Positions 10,308-20,272 are shown, counted from the stretch's first letter. The stretch is DNA of 64,000 bases from Ostreococcus mediterraneus (GCA_012295225.1 WMKK01000011.1:170203-234202), one strand, 5' to 3'. Numbers and translations: made by a program. Notes: a model not told the origin generated them from the sequence alone.

Positions 10308-13175
10308 TTAGAGAGCGTCTTTGAACAACTTGTCGGCGCGGAATTTAGAGCTTTCTGTACCCGCGAGGTCTCTGTCGCCAACGTTTCGGATTCCCTGGAT
10401 ACCTACGTCGGCTTTACGCTCGCGCTCCCATGTTTCTTGCTCAGTTTCAACGTTTGTCGTGATGGTGAGCTTGCGCCCGCGGCGCGCGGCGTCGGCAATC
10501 TTGTCACGAATGGCGTCTTGTTGCATCCGGTTCAGCGGCGCGATGCCAGCAAGACCGGATGGTCCCGCGCCCCTGTCACTGCCACTGCGCGTGAAATCGT
10601 AAGTTTGCTTTTTAACGCCAGGCTGAGCCCATCCACCAGCTTCCATGTTTGCCGATGCCGTCGCCAAATTTTGCACCGCTTGATACACTGCCTCTACGTT
10701 GATCTCCATGGCGTTTTGCTTTTCCTCAACGACGTCTGTGCTCACCAGAATCTTGGTCGAGTTCAAGCTCAATTCAGACACCACTTCGTGCGTTTGCTTG
10801 GCTTGAACCATGACTTGAGATACTTGCTCCGATACATTTACGATGTCTGCGTGCATTTGCTGCATGGCCAACTTGATGGCGCCGATCGTCGCTCCTGGCG
10901 TGTTTTTGCCTTCCTTGGTGGTATTCTTAAAAGACAACCCACGAACCATACCAATGGCACCTGCATGTGCGGCTTCTTGTTCTACTTTATCTTCAGCCAA
11001 TCTCTCAGCGTCGATGACTTCTCGCCAGTTATCAATCACAGTGCGTGAAGCCGGGTCAATATATTGCCTCATGTCGCTTTCGCTGAGCGCGACTCTCGCC
11101 ATCTTTGGCTTTTCAATGGACTTCAAACACTGTAAGAATTCGTCAATAAAGTTCCGTACGAGCTTCGGCTGATGCTGCGTTAGCATCTCGTACAACATAT
11201 TGCTATCGAGGCAGAGAGCTTCGACAGCTTTATCGAAAGGCATGGCGCATAGGATGCCCTTGTGGAAACCGCACATCAAGCCCGGGTTGAGCACCGTGCC
11301 GGGGCCGCGAATCCAGCCTTTTTCTTCGGCTATTTCAATTTGCTGCTGTCTCAACTTCTTACGTTTGATATTCTGAGCCATGTCGTGTGTGAACGCCGTC
11401 GCTTCGTCCGGGGAGTAAGAAGTTCTTCCATTCAAAGTGATGATGATTTTCTCCGCGAGTTCGTACGGGTAACACATGCGCGTACCCCGCTGGTAAATCA
11501 CGGTATCCATCGTTCGACAAAGAATTTCGAGTACCAGTCCGCTCGGTTCAATCTTACCAGCACATTTTAGCCCCTCCATGATCGATTTCCCGTAAATATA
11601 GAAGTTGACGTCAGCGCGAATGGCTTCTGGTAACGGCTGAATAATGTCCCGGTTGACGAGTTTCTGCGCTCTGGCAGAGTTCTTGTAGTGCGAACGAACG
11701 CGAGCTTTCAAGCCCGAAGGCATTTTATTCTCCAGAAGAAGCGTGCGCACGTGGTTCATAAGCAGTGCGAAGCGATTCCCTGGCGAGTCTTCATCCATGG
11801 ACATGTTCACTCCTGAAATGATAGCGGAGAAGACAAAGCCCCCGGTAATCATGACAACGATGGCAACGACACGCTCGTCTACCGTCGTAGGTACGACGTT
11901 ACCGTAACCTACTGTTGTAAGCGTCTGTACCGACCAAAATAACGCAGCGACGTACATTTCGGATTTCTTTCCTTCAACGCCGCTTGCATCTTCGCGCTCA
12001 AAATTGTACACGTACGCGTATAAGCAGGCCATCCAATGAGACAAGAGACAGAGCAACGCGATTAATCGCACGATAGTCACGATTTTGTACACCCGCATGA
12101 GAGTTTCTTGATAGCGTTCTAAGATACGTGTCGTCCTAGCCATGCGTAAAAGACGCACCAAACGTAATAAACGGAGCATTTCAGGTATTTGCGTCGCAAG
12201 CGCCGCGTCGCCGCACGCCGCCTCAGACTCCCAGGAACACGTCGCTGTGCCATCAATCAAGCGCGATACATAATCCACTGGCGCGAGCGAAATGAGGTCA
12301 GGCACGAACCAGCCCTTCAAATAGTGCTTTTGGATTTGCCACAAATTCGTCACGTAGTGATAATCGTCATCCGTTTCAGAAATTTCCCAATACGCCGTGA
12401 AAAAGTTGAACACCATGTCGATGTAAAAATACGCATCGACGACGAAGTCAATCGCATACCACCAACCATATGAGAGCTCGGAAAATCCAATTCGATACGG
12501 CACCGCGATCGCAATATACAGCAACAAGAAGATTTGCAAAAAATCCCAGTACTGTCGAACCTTTGTCGTTGGGTGCATGACGAATATGCTCCGATGCTCG
12601 TCGACGTCTTCGTACTTGTCGCCATTCATTTCATCTTCACTATCCGTGTCGCTCTCCATCACGCTCTCATCAGCGCCGTCCAAAAACGTCGTCAACTTGC
12701 CGACATCAAACCCCGAAGGCTTACCGCGTACATCACCCATCTGCAACGCCAACAGCGTCTGTTTCACGCGCGTCTCCTCCTCTTGCCGCTTGCGATTCTC
12801 CCGCTCCTCAGCCGTCACCTTCAACCCGTACTTGGCCTTCGACTCGCTCCCACGAGGAACAATAGCTATCCCCGCCCGCGCCGTAGCCTTGGCGCGCGCG
12901 AGCAAATCCGCCATACGCTGCGTCCTCGTCCTCGGTGCGCTCGGCGCCTCGGCGCCACCCTTCGCAGCCTTCCCGTCCTCCTCCTCGTCATCCGACGCTC
13001 GCGCGCTCCCAGCGCTATCGCTCGTGCCCGCACTCGCACCACCCCTCGCGACTCCGCCTCGCGTCATCGCCGCCGTCGCCGACGCCCCATCGCCGCCCGC
13101 CGCGCGAACCACCTCTTGGCGATTCAATCCTCGCCAGCGCTGTGCGCCCGCGCGCGCGTTGTCCGTCGTCGCCAT
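10308..13175 (-). CDS. EAG/CNG-superfamily voltage-gated potassium channel
   Basis: 955 residues, ATG at 13175. After a charged cytosolic N-terminus of about 200 residues come six membrane segments. S4 carries spaced arginines (LRLLRLVRLLRMARTTRIL), and the pore has the K+ filter TTVGYGNV. A C-linker follows (SGLKARVRSHYKNS). The usual cyclic-nucleotide-binding domain appears only as a fragment, with the phosphate-binding cassette not recognisable. Beyond it lie a conserved-looking helical region and a coiled coil. By family knowledge this is a plasma-membrane K+ channel; gating by nucleotide is unlikely from the sequence. It sits just upstream, in its own reading direction, of the cNMP-binding phosphatase gene, with about 220 bp between its stop and that gene's start. 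Confidence 0.85.
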   Translation of the reverse strand: MATTDNARAGAQRWRGLNRQEVVRAAGGDGASATAAMTRGGVARGGASAGTSDSAGSARASDDEEEDGKAAKGGAEAPSAPRTRTQRMADLLARAKATARAGIAIVPRGSESKAKYGLKVTAEERENRKRQEEETRVKQTLLALQMGDVRGKPSGFDVGKLTTFLDGADESVMESDTDSEDEMNGDKYEDVDEHRSIFVMHPTTKVRQYWDFLQIFLLLYIAIAVPYRIGFSELSYGWWYAIDFVVDAYFYIDMVFNFFTAYWEISETDDDYHYVTNLWQIQKHYLKGWFVPDLISLAPVDYVSRLIDGTATCSWESEAACGDAALATQIPEMLRLLRLVRLLRMARTTRILERYQETLMRVYKIVTIVRLIALLCLLSHWMACLYAYVYNFEREDASGVEGKKSEMYVAALFWSVQTLTTVGYGNVVPTTVDERVVAIVVMITGGFVFSAIISGVNMSMDEDSPGNRFALLMNHVRTLLLENKMPSGLKARVRSHYKNSARAQKLVNRDIIQPLPEAIRADVNFYIYGKSIMEGLKCAGKIEPSGLVLEILCRTMDTVIYQRGTRMCYPYELAEKIIITLNGRTSYSPDEATAFTHDMAQNIKRKKLRQQQIEIAEEKGWIRGPGTVLNPGLMCGFHKGILCAMPFDKAVEALCLDSNMLYEMLTQHQPKLVRNFIDEFLQCLKSIEKPKMARVALSESDMRQYIDPASRTVIDNWREVIDAERLAEDKVEQEAAHAGAIGMVRGLSFKNTTKEGKNTPGATIGAIKLAMQQMHADIVNVSEQVSQVMVQAKQTHEVVSELSLNSTKILVSTDVVEEKQNAMEINVEAVYQAVQNLATASANMEAGGWAQPGVKKQTYDFTRSGSDRGAGPSGLAGIAPLNRMQQDAIRDKIADAARRGRKLTITTNVETEQETWERERKADVGIQGIRNVGDRDLAGTESSKFRADKLFKDAL

Positions 13176-13586
13176 GGCGTCTCACGACCGCGACGACCGA
13201 GACGAATGCGTCGAGGACAGACGACTGCGCGCCGTCGATGTCGTCGCCGTCGCCGTCGTCGTCGTCGCCGTCTGCGGCGCCGCGAACGGGGCGCGCGATC
13301 GACCGATTCGCCGGCGAAATTGCGATGCGAAAATGGTGTTCAACGTTTGCGAATGGATGAATTTGACCAATCATGACCAGGCGTGGAGTCCCCCCTGCAA
13401 TACAATACACACGAATATTCTAAATACACACGCCACGACGGACGCGGCGCGTATATAGGTATACTAGACATATCATGGCCATGTATGCCCACGTACGCGC
13501 TACGGACCCTGGACACATGGGTATGTTGAGTGTACACTATGTAGACGCCCCGATGGCGCCATTCGACGACGCGCGGACGACGGACG
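13176..13586. other. Divergent intergenic region, K+ channel / ISCA2
   Basis: About 410 bp between two head-to-head ATGs. The left half is rich in GTC/GCC triplets and opens long but meaningless frames. The right half is more AT-rich and holds the CCAAT-type motif at 13364-13373, roughly midway between the starts. I see no gene in it. Confidence 0.6.
13364..13373 (-). promoter_or_regulatory. CCAAT-type motif, copy 2 (TGACCAATCA)
   Basis: TGACCAATCA, the inverse orientation of the motif at 44936. It lies about 190 bp before the channel ATG and 214 bp before the ISCA2 ATG, so it could serve both genes. On the minus strand it reads CATGATTGGTCAA, shared as CATGATTGGTCA with copy 3. Confidence 0.55.
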
Positions 13587-14108
13587 ATGTCGTCCTCCGC
13601 GCTCCGGTCGCTGTCGCGCGCGTGCGCGAGCGCGTTGCGCGCGCGGCGATGCGATGCGTTCGATGCGTCGCGCCCGCGCGCGTCGACCGCGTCGTTCGCG
13701 ACGTCCACGGGCGTTGGGGGTGCTGGTGGGGGTGGCGATGGCGCGGATGCGGTGACGTTGACGCCGGCGTGCGCGGCGCGCCTGCGCGATGTCGCGCGCG
13801 AAGAGGGCGTCGATGCCGTCGCGCTGCGTCTCGCCGTCGAGGGCGGCGGATGCAGTGGGTTCAAGTACACGTTTACGCTTGAGCCGAGGAAGGAGAAGGG
13901 GCGCGGGGATGATTTGGTGTTTACGTCGTCGGATGGAGGCGCGACGTTGGTCGTGGATGAGATATCGTACGGGTTCGTGAAGGGTTCTACGATTGATTAC
14001 GTGGAGGAGATGATTAAGAGTTCGTTTGAGGTGGTGAAGAACCCGCAGGCGGATGCGAGCTGTGGATGTGGGGCGTCGTTTAACGCGAAGGATGCGTTGT
14101 TTTCGTAA
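13587..14108 (+). CDS. ISCA2: A-type iron-sulfur cluster assembly protein, ISCA2-like, mitochondrial
   Basis: 173 residues, single exon. Residues 1-45 are rich in Ser, Arg and Ala, like a mitochondrial presequence. The HesB/IscA domain fills the rest, with the three cluster-ligand cysteines in VEGGGCSGFKY and in the C-terminal SCGCGASF. The end of the domain, KNPQADASCGCGASF, resembles ISCA2 more than ISCA1. The family acts late in mitochondrial Fe-S biogenesis, in maturing 4Fe-4S proteins. The start is the first ATG after the divergent promoter. Confidence 0.88.
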   Translation: MSSSALRSLSRACASALRARRCDAFDASRPRASTASFATSTGVGGAGGGGDGADAVTLTPACAARLRDVAREEGVDAVALRLAVEGGGCSGFKYTFTLEPRKEKGRGDDLVFTSSDGGATLVVDEISYGFVKGSTIDYVEEMIKSSFEVVKNPQADASCGCGASFNAKDALFS

Positions 14109-14229
14109 CCGAGGGCGCGAACCGGCGTAGGCGGTGCGTACCCGTGCGTGCGTGCGTGCGTGGCGGCGCAGGTGTCCTCGTCGGCGCATGGATGTGATGA
14201 TTGTTTTAATTCTTCTTTGTATTGCTATG

Positions 14230-15228
14230 CTAGAATGCTACTGTGTTTGTGATGCCTGGCGTCCCGTCGGCGCGCGCGCGTTTCGTGCTCGTCGCCTTGA
14301 TCAATTCCATGAGCCGTGCAGCTGACCCGACGTGCGCGGGCGTGCCCCATTCCGGACGCGCAAGTTCACGTGCCATCACGCCCGCATCCGCGCGCGCGTT
14401 GAAGAGGGTGTGAATGACGAGCGAATATCGAACCTTTCGGCGCGTTGGCTTGAGCGAATGAAAGACGTCGGCGTCCATAAACACCACGCGCCCAGGCTTA
14501 GGTACGATCACGACGCCTACGCCCGTGTCTTCATCCACGAATAACGTCTCACCTTCGTCGTCAACGGTCCACTGAGGGTTCAAGTATACGATGATCGTCA
14601 CGAAACGAGGCTTGTTTGGGTCTCGATTTTGCCCAGCGAAACGGCCTACGTCAGCCAACTCGCCAGAGAACTCAACCCCGCGCACGTCCACGTCGCGATG
14701 GTACGAAAATCGATCAGTATACCGCACGGCATTTGCACACACGTGTGCGCGACGCGCTAAAGCTTGAGCATCGCGCGTAGCGTCTTTGTCGTCGTGTCCT
14801 CGCTTTGAAAACATGTCTGTTCGCGCGACGCTCACGTCGTACTCTTTAAACGTCTCGCGCACGCGCCGCATGACGTCCCCTATCGCCCCGACGCCGGCGT
14901 ACGCTTCATTTGCGAGCTCATCGAGGACGTCGTCGACGAGCCCATGCGTGCGCGACGTCTCGCCATCGTGGTCTTTAAAATTTTCAGTCCACGCCCGCTC
15001 GCTCGGGGTCGCCTCGTCGCCGCCGACGCGTGCGAACAGCGCCTCGCGCGTGGACGCCGACACGAGATTATCCACCGCACACACGCACGCGTAGTCAACG
15101 CGCATCGCACCGCGCTCGTCCTCGACAAAGGCGCCAGAGACTCGCGCGTTTAACACGCAGCGCGGCGACGCCTCGGGCGCGGGCTCGCGCGAGCTCGCCG
15201 GCGCCGACGTCTCGCGCGCGCTAGGCAT
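14230..15228 (-). CDS. 2-oxoglutarate/Fe(II) oxygenase, prolyl 4-hydroxylase-like
   Basis: 332 residues from the ATG at 15228. The frame extends to another ATG at 15348, only 26 bp from the stop of the upstream APRT gene, so the inner start is more likely. The double-stranded beta-helix is visible in the second half: HxD metal ligands in FSYHRDVD, a strand PRFVTIIVYLNPQW, the distal His in ADVFHSLKP, and the 2-oxoglutarate-binding Arg in KVRYSLVIH. No transit peptide is obvious from the inner start. The substrate is not known from the sequence. It is one of two oxygenases of this superfamily flanking APRT; the other is at 16278. Confidence 0.75.
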   Translation of the reverse strand: MPSARETSAPASSREPAPEASPRCVLNARVSGAFVEDERGAMRVDYACVCAVDNLVSASTREALFARVGGDEATPSERAWTENFKDHDGETSRTHGLVDDVLDELANEAYAGVGAIGDVMRRVRETFKEYDVSVARTDMFSKRGHDDKDATRDAQALARRAHVCANAVRYTDRFSYHRDVDVRGVEFSGELADVGRFAGQNRDPNKPRFVTIIVYLNPQWTVDDEGETLFVDEDTGVGVVIVPKPGRVVFMDADVFHSLKPTRRKVRYSLVIHTLFNARADAGVMARELARPEWGTPAHVGSAARLMELIKATSTKRARADGTPGITNTVAF

Positions 15229-15374
15229 GATGTGTGCGAAACGTGCGCACGCAATGCGTGCGCGACACGCGTGTGTCGTCGAGCGAGGCGAATAGTGACG
15301 CGGCACACAAGGTGGTTTTCTTTCAACTGCTTTTTCTTTCAACGACATTTGAACTAACGCGCGTATGCAACGCT

Positions 15375-16244
15375 CTACTGCTTTTTCGCGCGCGCAGCAT
15401 CGACGGCGGCGAAATACTTGTCCGCATCCGCAGCAGCGACAATGCGTGGGGTGTCGGTGGGGGGATCCGACCCCATCTCGGCCCCGATGGTGGCGTCATC
15501 CACCATGGTGAAGCACGGGACGTCTTTAAATTTCCCGTCGGCGTACTCGTGAATTTTTGTCACTCCATCTAAGAACGGTAAGCTCACCATCGCCGCGAAT
15601 TCATGCACGCGCGCGCCGAGCTGATCAACCAAGTTGAACCCAGCGATGGCGGTACCACCAGTGGCGATTAAATCATCGATGAGCACCACTCGGTCGCCCG
15701 CGCGCACGCTCCCGAGCCGCATCACCGTCTCATCCGTGGAATATTCCGTGACGTATTTCCCACTAGACACCAACACCCCGGGAAGCTTTCCAGCCTTACG
15801 AATCATCACAAAAGGAATCTTCAGCGCTAACGCGATCGGTGGTCCGAATAAGAACCCGCGCGCGTCGAAACCGGCGATGTGCGTCGGCCCAGCCTCGCCT
15901 TGCGCTCGATACCTCGCCACAAACAAGTCAACCACGCGCTGAAACACCACCGGGTCCTCCGTGATCCCGCTCACGTCATAAAACGACGGTACGTCATGCG
16001 GGGAGTACTTCGGGCCGTACCACGGCAACGACGCCGCGATCGCGCGCACGTGTTCGTCGGTTTGGTCCAGGCAAAAGTGTTGCGGTCTGCAGCGGCGGCG
16101 ACACGCATCGTCAGTCAACGCGCGTCACACGCGCGCATCGATCGAGGCACGCGATCGAGATGAACACACTCGCGTGCACGCGCGCATCTCGCGGCGCGTC
16201 GCGCGACGAACGCACCCGAGCGTGATCACAGCTGGCGACGCCAT
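15375..16244 (-). CDS. APT: Adenine phosphoribosyltransferase (two exons)
   Basis: The large exon 15375-16086 encodes nearly the whole enzyme but has no usable ATG. A 29-nt first exon at 16216-16244 (ATG then nine and two-thirds codons) joins in frame across a 129-bp intron with donor GTGCGT, branch-like CTGAC and acceptor CTGCAG, giving 246 residues. The PRPP-binding motif VVLIDDLIATGGTA and the flexible-loop region around VSSGKYVTEY are intact. The enzyme salvages adenine to AMP. The N-terminus has no clear targeting signal, so it is probably cytosolic. The first ATG lies only 33 bp from the divergent oxygenase ATG at 16278. The first-exon assignment is inferred from the splice signals. Confidence 0.83.
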
Positions 16245-16277
16245 GACGCGCGCGCCACAAAGTGTCGTCATTCGTTG

Positions 16278-17363
16278 ATGCGCGCGGTTGCCGTGGCCAC
16301 CTCAGCCGCGCCGAGCGCGCGGTGCGCGCCGGTGACGCCTCGAGTGAAGTCTCGCGCGCGCGTGTGCGCGACAGTGGACGTCGCGGAGGCGTATGCGAGT
16401 GCGGAGCGGTTCGAGTGCACCGCCGATGCGCTGCGCGCGCTCGACGAGGCGCCGGGCGTGTTTAGCGTCGCTGATGCCGATGACGTCGTGCGTTTCGTCG
16501 GATGCGGCAAACGCGTACGCGAGGAAATAACGCGCGCTGTGGAACGCGATGACGCGACGGCGACGGCGGCGTACGCGCGCGTGGTGTATTTGCCGACAAC
16601 CGCGCGCAAGGCGGTGCTGACGGCGGCGTGGAAGACGGTGATTTCATCCTTAGGGTACGTACCGGCGATGAATGCGGCTTCTGCGGCGATGGTGAAAACG
16701 CCGATGTTTGAGTTTACATCGGCGCAATTGGCGCAGTTGGCGAATAATGGGTACGTCGTCATCGACGACGGTTTGGGCGCGGACGCGAGCGCGATGGCTC
16801 AGGCGGCGCGAGAGTTATTTGATCGAGGCGTCATGCGGAATCTTGGGCAAGAAGGCCGGGATGATGACGTGGCGGTTCTCGCTTCGGGACAAATGCCCAA
16901 GGGCGAGGCGTTCTCCGCGCTTGAGCGCTGCTCGAAAGTGTTGCTCGATATTCCCGACGCGTTGCGGCGGGCGTGCTCGACGTTCGGCGTCGATGATGAT
17001 TCTTTTGTCGCAAAGTGCGCGCGCGCCACCGCGCCATCGCGGTTGATGATTGCGCGATATCCACCAAATGGCGGGCGATACGTCGCACATCTCGACAACG
17101 ATCCGAACGACCCATCCCACGCCGAGGGCGTTCCGGGACTGCGCGCGTGCGACCGCACCTTTACGTGCATCGCCTACTTAAATCCCACCTGGGACACCTC
17201 GCACGAAGGACATTTCCGAGCTTATCTCGGCCCAACCATCGACGACGACTTCATCGACATCGCCCCCGTCCTCGGACGCATCGTCGTTTTCGATTCGATG
17301 CGAATCCTGCACGAAGTCCGCCCGAGCTACGCCGACCGACTCGCCATGACCGTCTGGACGTAA
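16278..17363 (+). CDS. GIY-YIG-like domain fused to PHD/EGLN-type 2-oxoglutarate oxygenase
   Basis: 361 residues from the ATG at 16278. Residues 1-35 look like an organelle transit peptide. Residues 57-131 (APGVFSVAD ... FVGCGKRV ... AVLTAAWKTVISSLGYVP) resemble the GIY-YIG-like N-terminal domain of the plant chloroplast glutaredoxin GRXS16. Residues 145-361 are a 2OG oxygenase: HLD at 271-273, distal His345 in RILHEVRPS and Arg354 in ADRLAMTVW. The last motif is close to the HEV...RYAITVW pattern of EGLN/PHD hydroxylases. Known PHDs hydroxylate protein prolines. The GIY-YIG part may regulate or bind nucleic acid; this is inference. No glutaredoxin domain is present. Confidence 0.75.
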   Translation: MRAVAVATSAAPSARCAPVTPRVKSRARVCATVDVAEAYASAERFECTADALRALDEAPGVFSVADADDVVRFVGCGKRVREEITRAVERDDATATAAYARVVYLPTTARKAVLTAAWKTVISSLGYVPAMNAASAAMVKTPMFEFTSAQLAQLANNGYVVIDDGLGADASAMAQAARELFDRGVMRNLGQEGRDDDVAVLASGQMPKGEAFSALERCSKVLLDIPDALRRACSTFGVDDDSFVAKCARATAPSRLMIARYPPNGGRYVAHLDNDPNDPSHAEGVPGLRACDRTFTCIAYLNPTWDTSHEGHFRAYLGPTIDDDFIDIAPVLGRIVVFDSMRILHEVRPSYADRLAMTVWT

Positions 17364-17658
17364 CGCCCAGTCTCCTCTGGCTGACGCCACGCCGCTCATC
17401 CCCCCTGTACACCACGCATAGAAACTATTGTCATATTCATCATTGTCATAGCGCACGTCGTCATCACCGCGTCGCAGTCGACCGCGTCGCCGCTCGAGCC
17501 GACCAAACGCGACCGACATTATGACGCCACCAATGTTAAAAACTAACAAGACAATTAATTAAATTAATCCAGTTCAAACCAACGCGACTTCGCGCCGCAC
17601 GGGCGTCGACCGCGCCGCCGCCCCGCCGCGCGCGCGAACGCACGACCGCGCGTCGCGG

Positions 17659-20103
17659 ATGGGCTCGCCACCCACCGCCGCCGCGATGGATGCCGCGCCG
17701 GCGACCGCGGATGACGAACGAATTCCGATGGCGATCGACGATGCCATCGGCGCGACGTCGCGCGACGTCGCCGCGCCGCCCGCGAGCATGCCTGCGGTGC
17801 GCACGCGACGGAGCTCGGCGAACGACATGTCTCTGCGCACTAGGTCCACGATCGATGACTCGCGCGCGGCGCGGCGGGCGTCGACGTCGCACGTCGCGAC
17901 TGAGGGGAATAAATTTCTCCCGTGGCTGCCGAGCGCGCCGACGTTGGAGGGAACGTTGGAGAAGAAGTCGGTCGAAGCGGGGTTTTGGGCGACTTTGTTC
18001 GGGCAGACGACGACGAAGTGGCAGTTGAGGCATTTTTTGTTGTACGAGTCGCATTTGTTTTGGGGGCGTGGGTTTAGTACGATGCACGGGTACGGGACGG
18101 TGCTGAGCGCGCGAGGGGCGCCAGAGGAAGGGCCGACGGCGTTCGTGGTGGAGATTATGGCGATACCGAAAAGGTCGATGCGACGGCATATGCAAGAGAA
18201 TGTAGATTTTATGCAACTTATTTCGGGGTTGTGCTGCAAACCAGCGGGGTTTGCGACGAAGGTGTTACGCGCGGGGTCTGAGGCGGATAAGCATAGGTGG
18301 ATCGAGGCGTTGCAGTTTGGTACGACATCTTCGCCGCTCTCGGCGCGCATGCCGCTTGAATTCTCGGAGGAGATTCCACCGAGCCCACGTGGGTCTATTG
18401 ATGGCGCTGAGTCCGAGCGTAACTCGTTCGACAGCGCGCATGGTGGGCGTTCGAGAAGATATCCAGAGCCGCCGCCGCCGTTATCGCCTCGCTCCAACAA
18501 ATATGCCGACGACGTGTTTGAATCTGGCGACAGTGAAAGCGACTCATTTGATAGAATGGAATTTGCCGAGATAAAGCGTCAACAGCAGCGCGAAACAGGC
18601 GGAAGTCCGTTGGGGAAATCTTCGATGGGTCAGAAATCAGTCGAAGACTTCATGCGCCTCGACGAAGACGTTTCAAACCAAGTGCGAAAGGCGATGGAAC
18701 GCGTGCCTTCGGCGCTCAAAAAAACATCGAAATTGAGAGTGACACAAGATGGTCCAAGCAAGTCAGTGACATTCGGTGAAGTTTTGGTGACAGAGGAGAT
18801 TGAAATCCTAAAGTCCCCGAGTAAACTCGGTCTCGCCGCGGCGGAGGAGTCCGCCAAAGAACACCGGAAGCGCACGAAGCTTCTCAAAGCGGCAGGTTCG
18901 TTTACGATAGATGCGAAAGAGATTGTTGTTGGTAAGAAGATTGGTGTCGGCTCGTTCGGCGCCGTGCATCGCGCTGAATGGAACGGCACGCAAGTCGCGT
19001 ACAAATCCATGTTTGATGAGGACTTGAAGGAAAGCACCATACAAGATTTTTCAGAAGAGATTCGCATGATGCGCGCTTTGAGACACCCTAATATTGTGCT
19101 CTTCTTAGGTGCCGTAATACACCCTCCTCGACTTGGCATCGTTTCAGAGCTGATGACGCGGGGTAACTTAGAACAGTTGCTGCACGGTGAAGGTCCGATG
19201 AGCGACTCGCTACGATCAAACGGGTTACTTCGTCGACAAATGGCTGCAGACTGCGTGCGCGGTATGGCGTATTTGCACTCCTTAGCGACGCCAGTTGTTC
19301 ACCACGACCTCAAACCCGCAAATTTGCTTGTAGACACGAATTGGACGCTCAAGGTGAGTGACTTTGGCATGTCTCGCTTGAAAAACTACACGTACACGTC
19401 GCAGTGTCAAGCCCCCGGTGGCACGCCAGAGTGGATGGCTCCAGAAGCGCTTCGAGGTGATACTTTGAACGAGCTTTCGGATGTTTATTCATTTGGTGTC
19501 GTCCTTTGGGAGCTCGTGACATTGAATTATCCGTGGCGTGAACTCTCGTCGCCTGTTCAAATTGTCGCTCAGGTTGCATTTTTACATCGCCGGTTAAAGG
19601 TCCCAGAATGGGTGGATAAGCCAATCGACGATCTTCTCCACGAGTGCTGGGCGCGTGAAGTGCAAGACAGACCATCGTTTGCGAGTATTGTTGAGAGACT
19701 CGTGGGCGAATACCCATCGACGTGGTCGCACGGCGAAACCACTGCTGAAGAAGCCGCCGCCATCTTAAGCGCTCTGTCCACACCGAAGGTAGAAACTATC
19801 GTCGATGACTCTCACGAAGAATTCGTTGACGCTTCTGATGAAATCGTTGTGGCCCGTATCGAAGAGTTCGCGCCTCAAGGATTGGCGCGCATTCGCGCGC
19901 CCACACCGTCATCGGAGCAAACGGCACGATGGCGCGTTGCGGATTCGTCAGAAGACTCCACCGAAGAAACGTCGGATGAAAACTCAGGTGAAAACTCAGG
20001 TACGAACGAGTTCAACTCTCCCACGCCAGACATTGACGTCATGACGGCTGCTGAGCAGTTTCGTCCTATGCTTTCTCCGCTCAAGTCTGTCCGAAGTGGG
20101 TAA
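17659..20103 (+). CDS. PH-domain Raf-like (TKL) protein kinase
   Basis: 814 residues, single exon. Residues about 92-225 form a PH domain (start EGTLEKKSVEAGFW, end ADKHRWIEALQFG). A Ser-rich linker leads to a kinase domain at about 410-690: glycine loop IGVGSFGAVHRAEW, VAIK-type lysine in VAYKSMF, catalytic loop VVHHDLKPANLL (HHD in place of HRD but with the catalytic Asp), DFG in KVSDFGMSRL, and APE in PEWMAPEAL. All residues needed for activity are present. The kinase resembles plant Raf-like MAPKKKs such as the CTR1/EDR1 group. The PH domain suggests recruitment to phosphoinositide membranes. The C-terminal tail is acidic and Ser/Thr-rich. The pathway is not evident from neighbours. Confidence 0.87.
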   Translation: MGSPPTAAAMDAAPATADDERIPMAIDDAIGATSRDVAAPPASMPAVRTRRSSANDMSLRTRSTIDDSRAARRASTSHVATEGNKFLPWLPSAPTLEGTLEKKSVEAGFWATLFGQTTTKWQLRHFLLYESHLFWGRGFSTMHGYGTVLSARGAPEEGPTAFVVEIMAIPKRSMRRHMQENVDFMQLISGLCCKPAGFATKVLRAGSEADKHRWIEALQFGTTSSPLSARMPLEFSEEIPPSPRGSIDGAESERNSFDSAHGGRSRRYPEPPPPLSPRSNKYADDVFESGDSESDSFDRMEFAEIKRQQQRETGGSPLGKSSMGQKSVEDFMRLDEDVSNQVRKAMERVPSALKKTSKLRVTQDGPSKSVTFGEVLVTEEIEILKSPSKLGLAAAEESAKEHRKRTKLLKAAGSFTIDAKEIVVGKKIGVGSFGAVHRAEWNGTQVAYKSMFDEDLKESTIQDFSEEIRMMRALRHPNIVLFLGAVIHPPRLGIVSELMTRGNLEQLLHGEGPMSDSLRSNGLLRRQMAADCVRGMAYLHSLATPVVHHDLKPANLLVDTNWTLKVSDFGMSRLKNYTYTSQCQAPGGTPEWMAPEALRGDTLNELSDVYSFGVVLWELVTLNYPWRELSSPVQIVAQVAFLHRRLKVPEWVDKPIDDLLHECWAREVQDRPSFASIVERLVGEYPSTWSHGETTAEEAAAILSALSTPKVETIVDDSHEEFVDASDEIVVARIEEFAPQGLARIRAPTPSSEQTARWRVADSSEDSTEETSDENSGENSGTNEFNSPTPDIDVMTAAEQFRPMLSPLKSVRSG

Positions 20104-20236
20104 ACGCAACGTCCCGGCGCTCGAAACCACGAAGAGCGCATCGAATACGCGCGCACGCGCGCGCTGTACAAAAGCACCTCGCGACATTCGATGCGTTACA
20201 TCTAGTATGTATATAATCATGTACTTTAATTCACGC

Positions 20237-20272
20237 ACGTTTTTGTTCTTGTCTACGTTTTTGTTCTTGTCT
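20237..20272 (+). repeat. Two tandem copies of an 18-bp unit
   Basis: The unit ACGTTTTTGTTCTTGTCT occurs twice back to back (20237-20254 and 20255-20272), without mismatch. It lies between the PH-Raf kinase stop and the OEP61-like start. It is T-rich on the plus strand and could be part of a 3' UTR or an upstream element of the next gene. Confidence 0.8.

Noticed and set aside
12577-13458. Plus-strand frames opposite the channel N-terminus
   Set aside because: Composition artefact of GCC/GTC triplets; no homology and the channel continues on the other strand.
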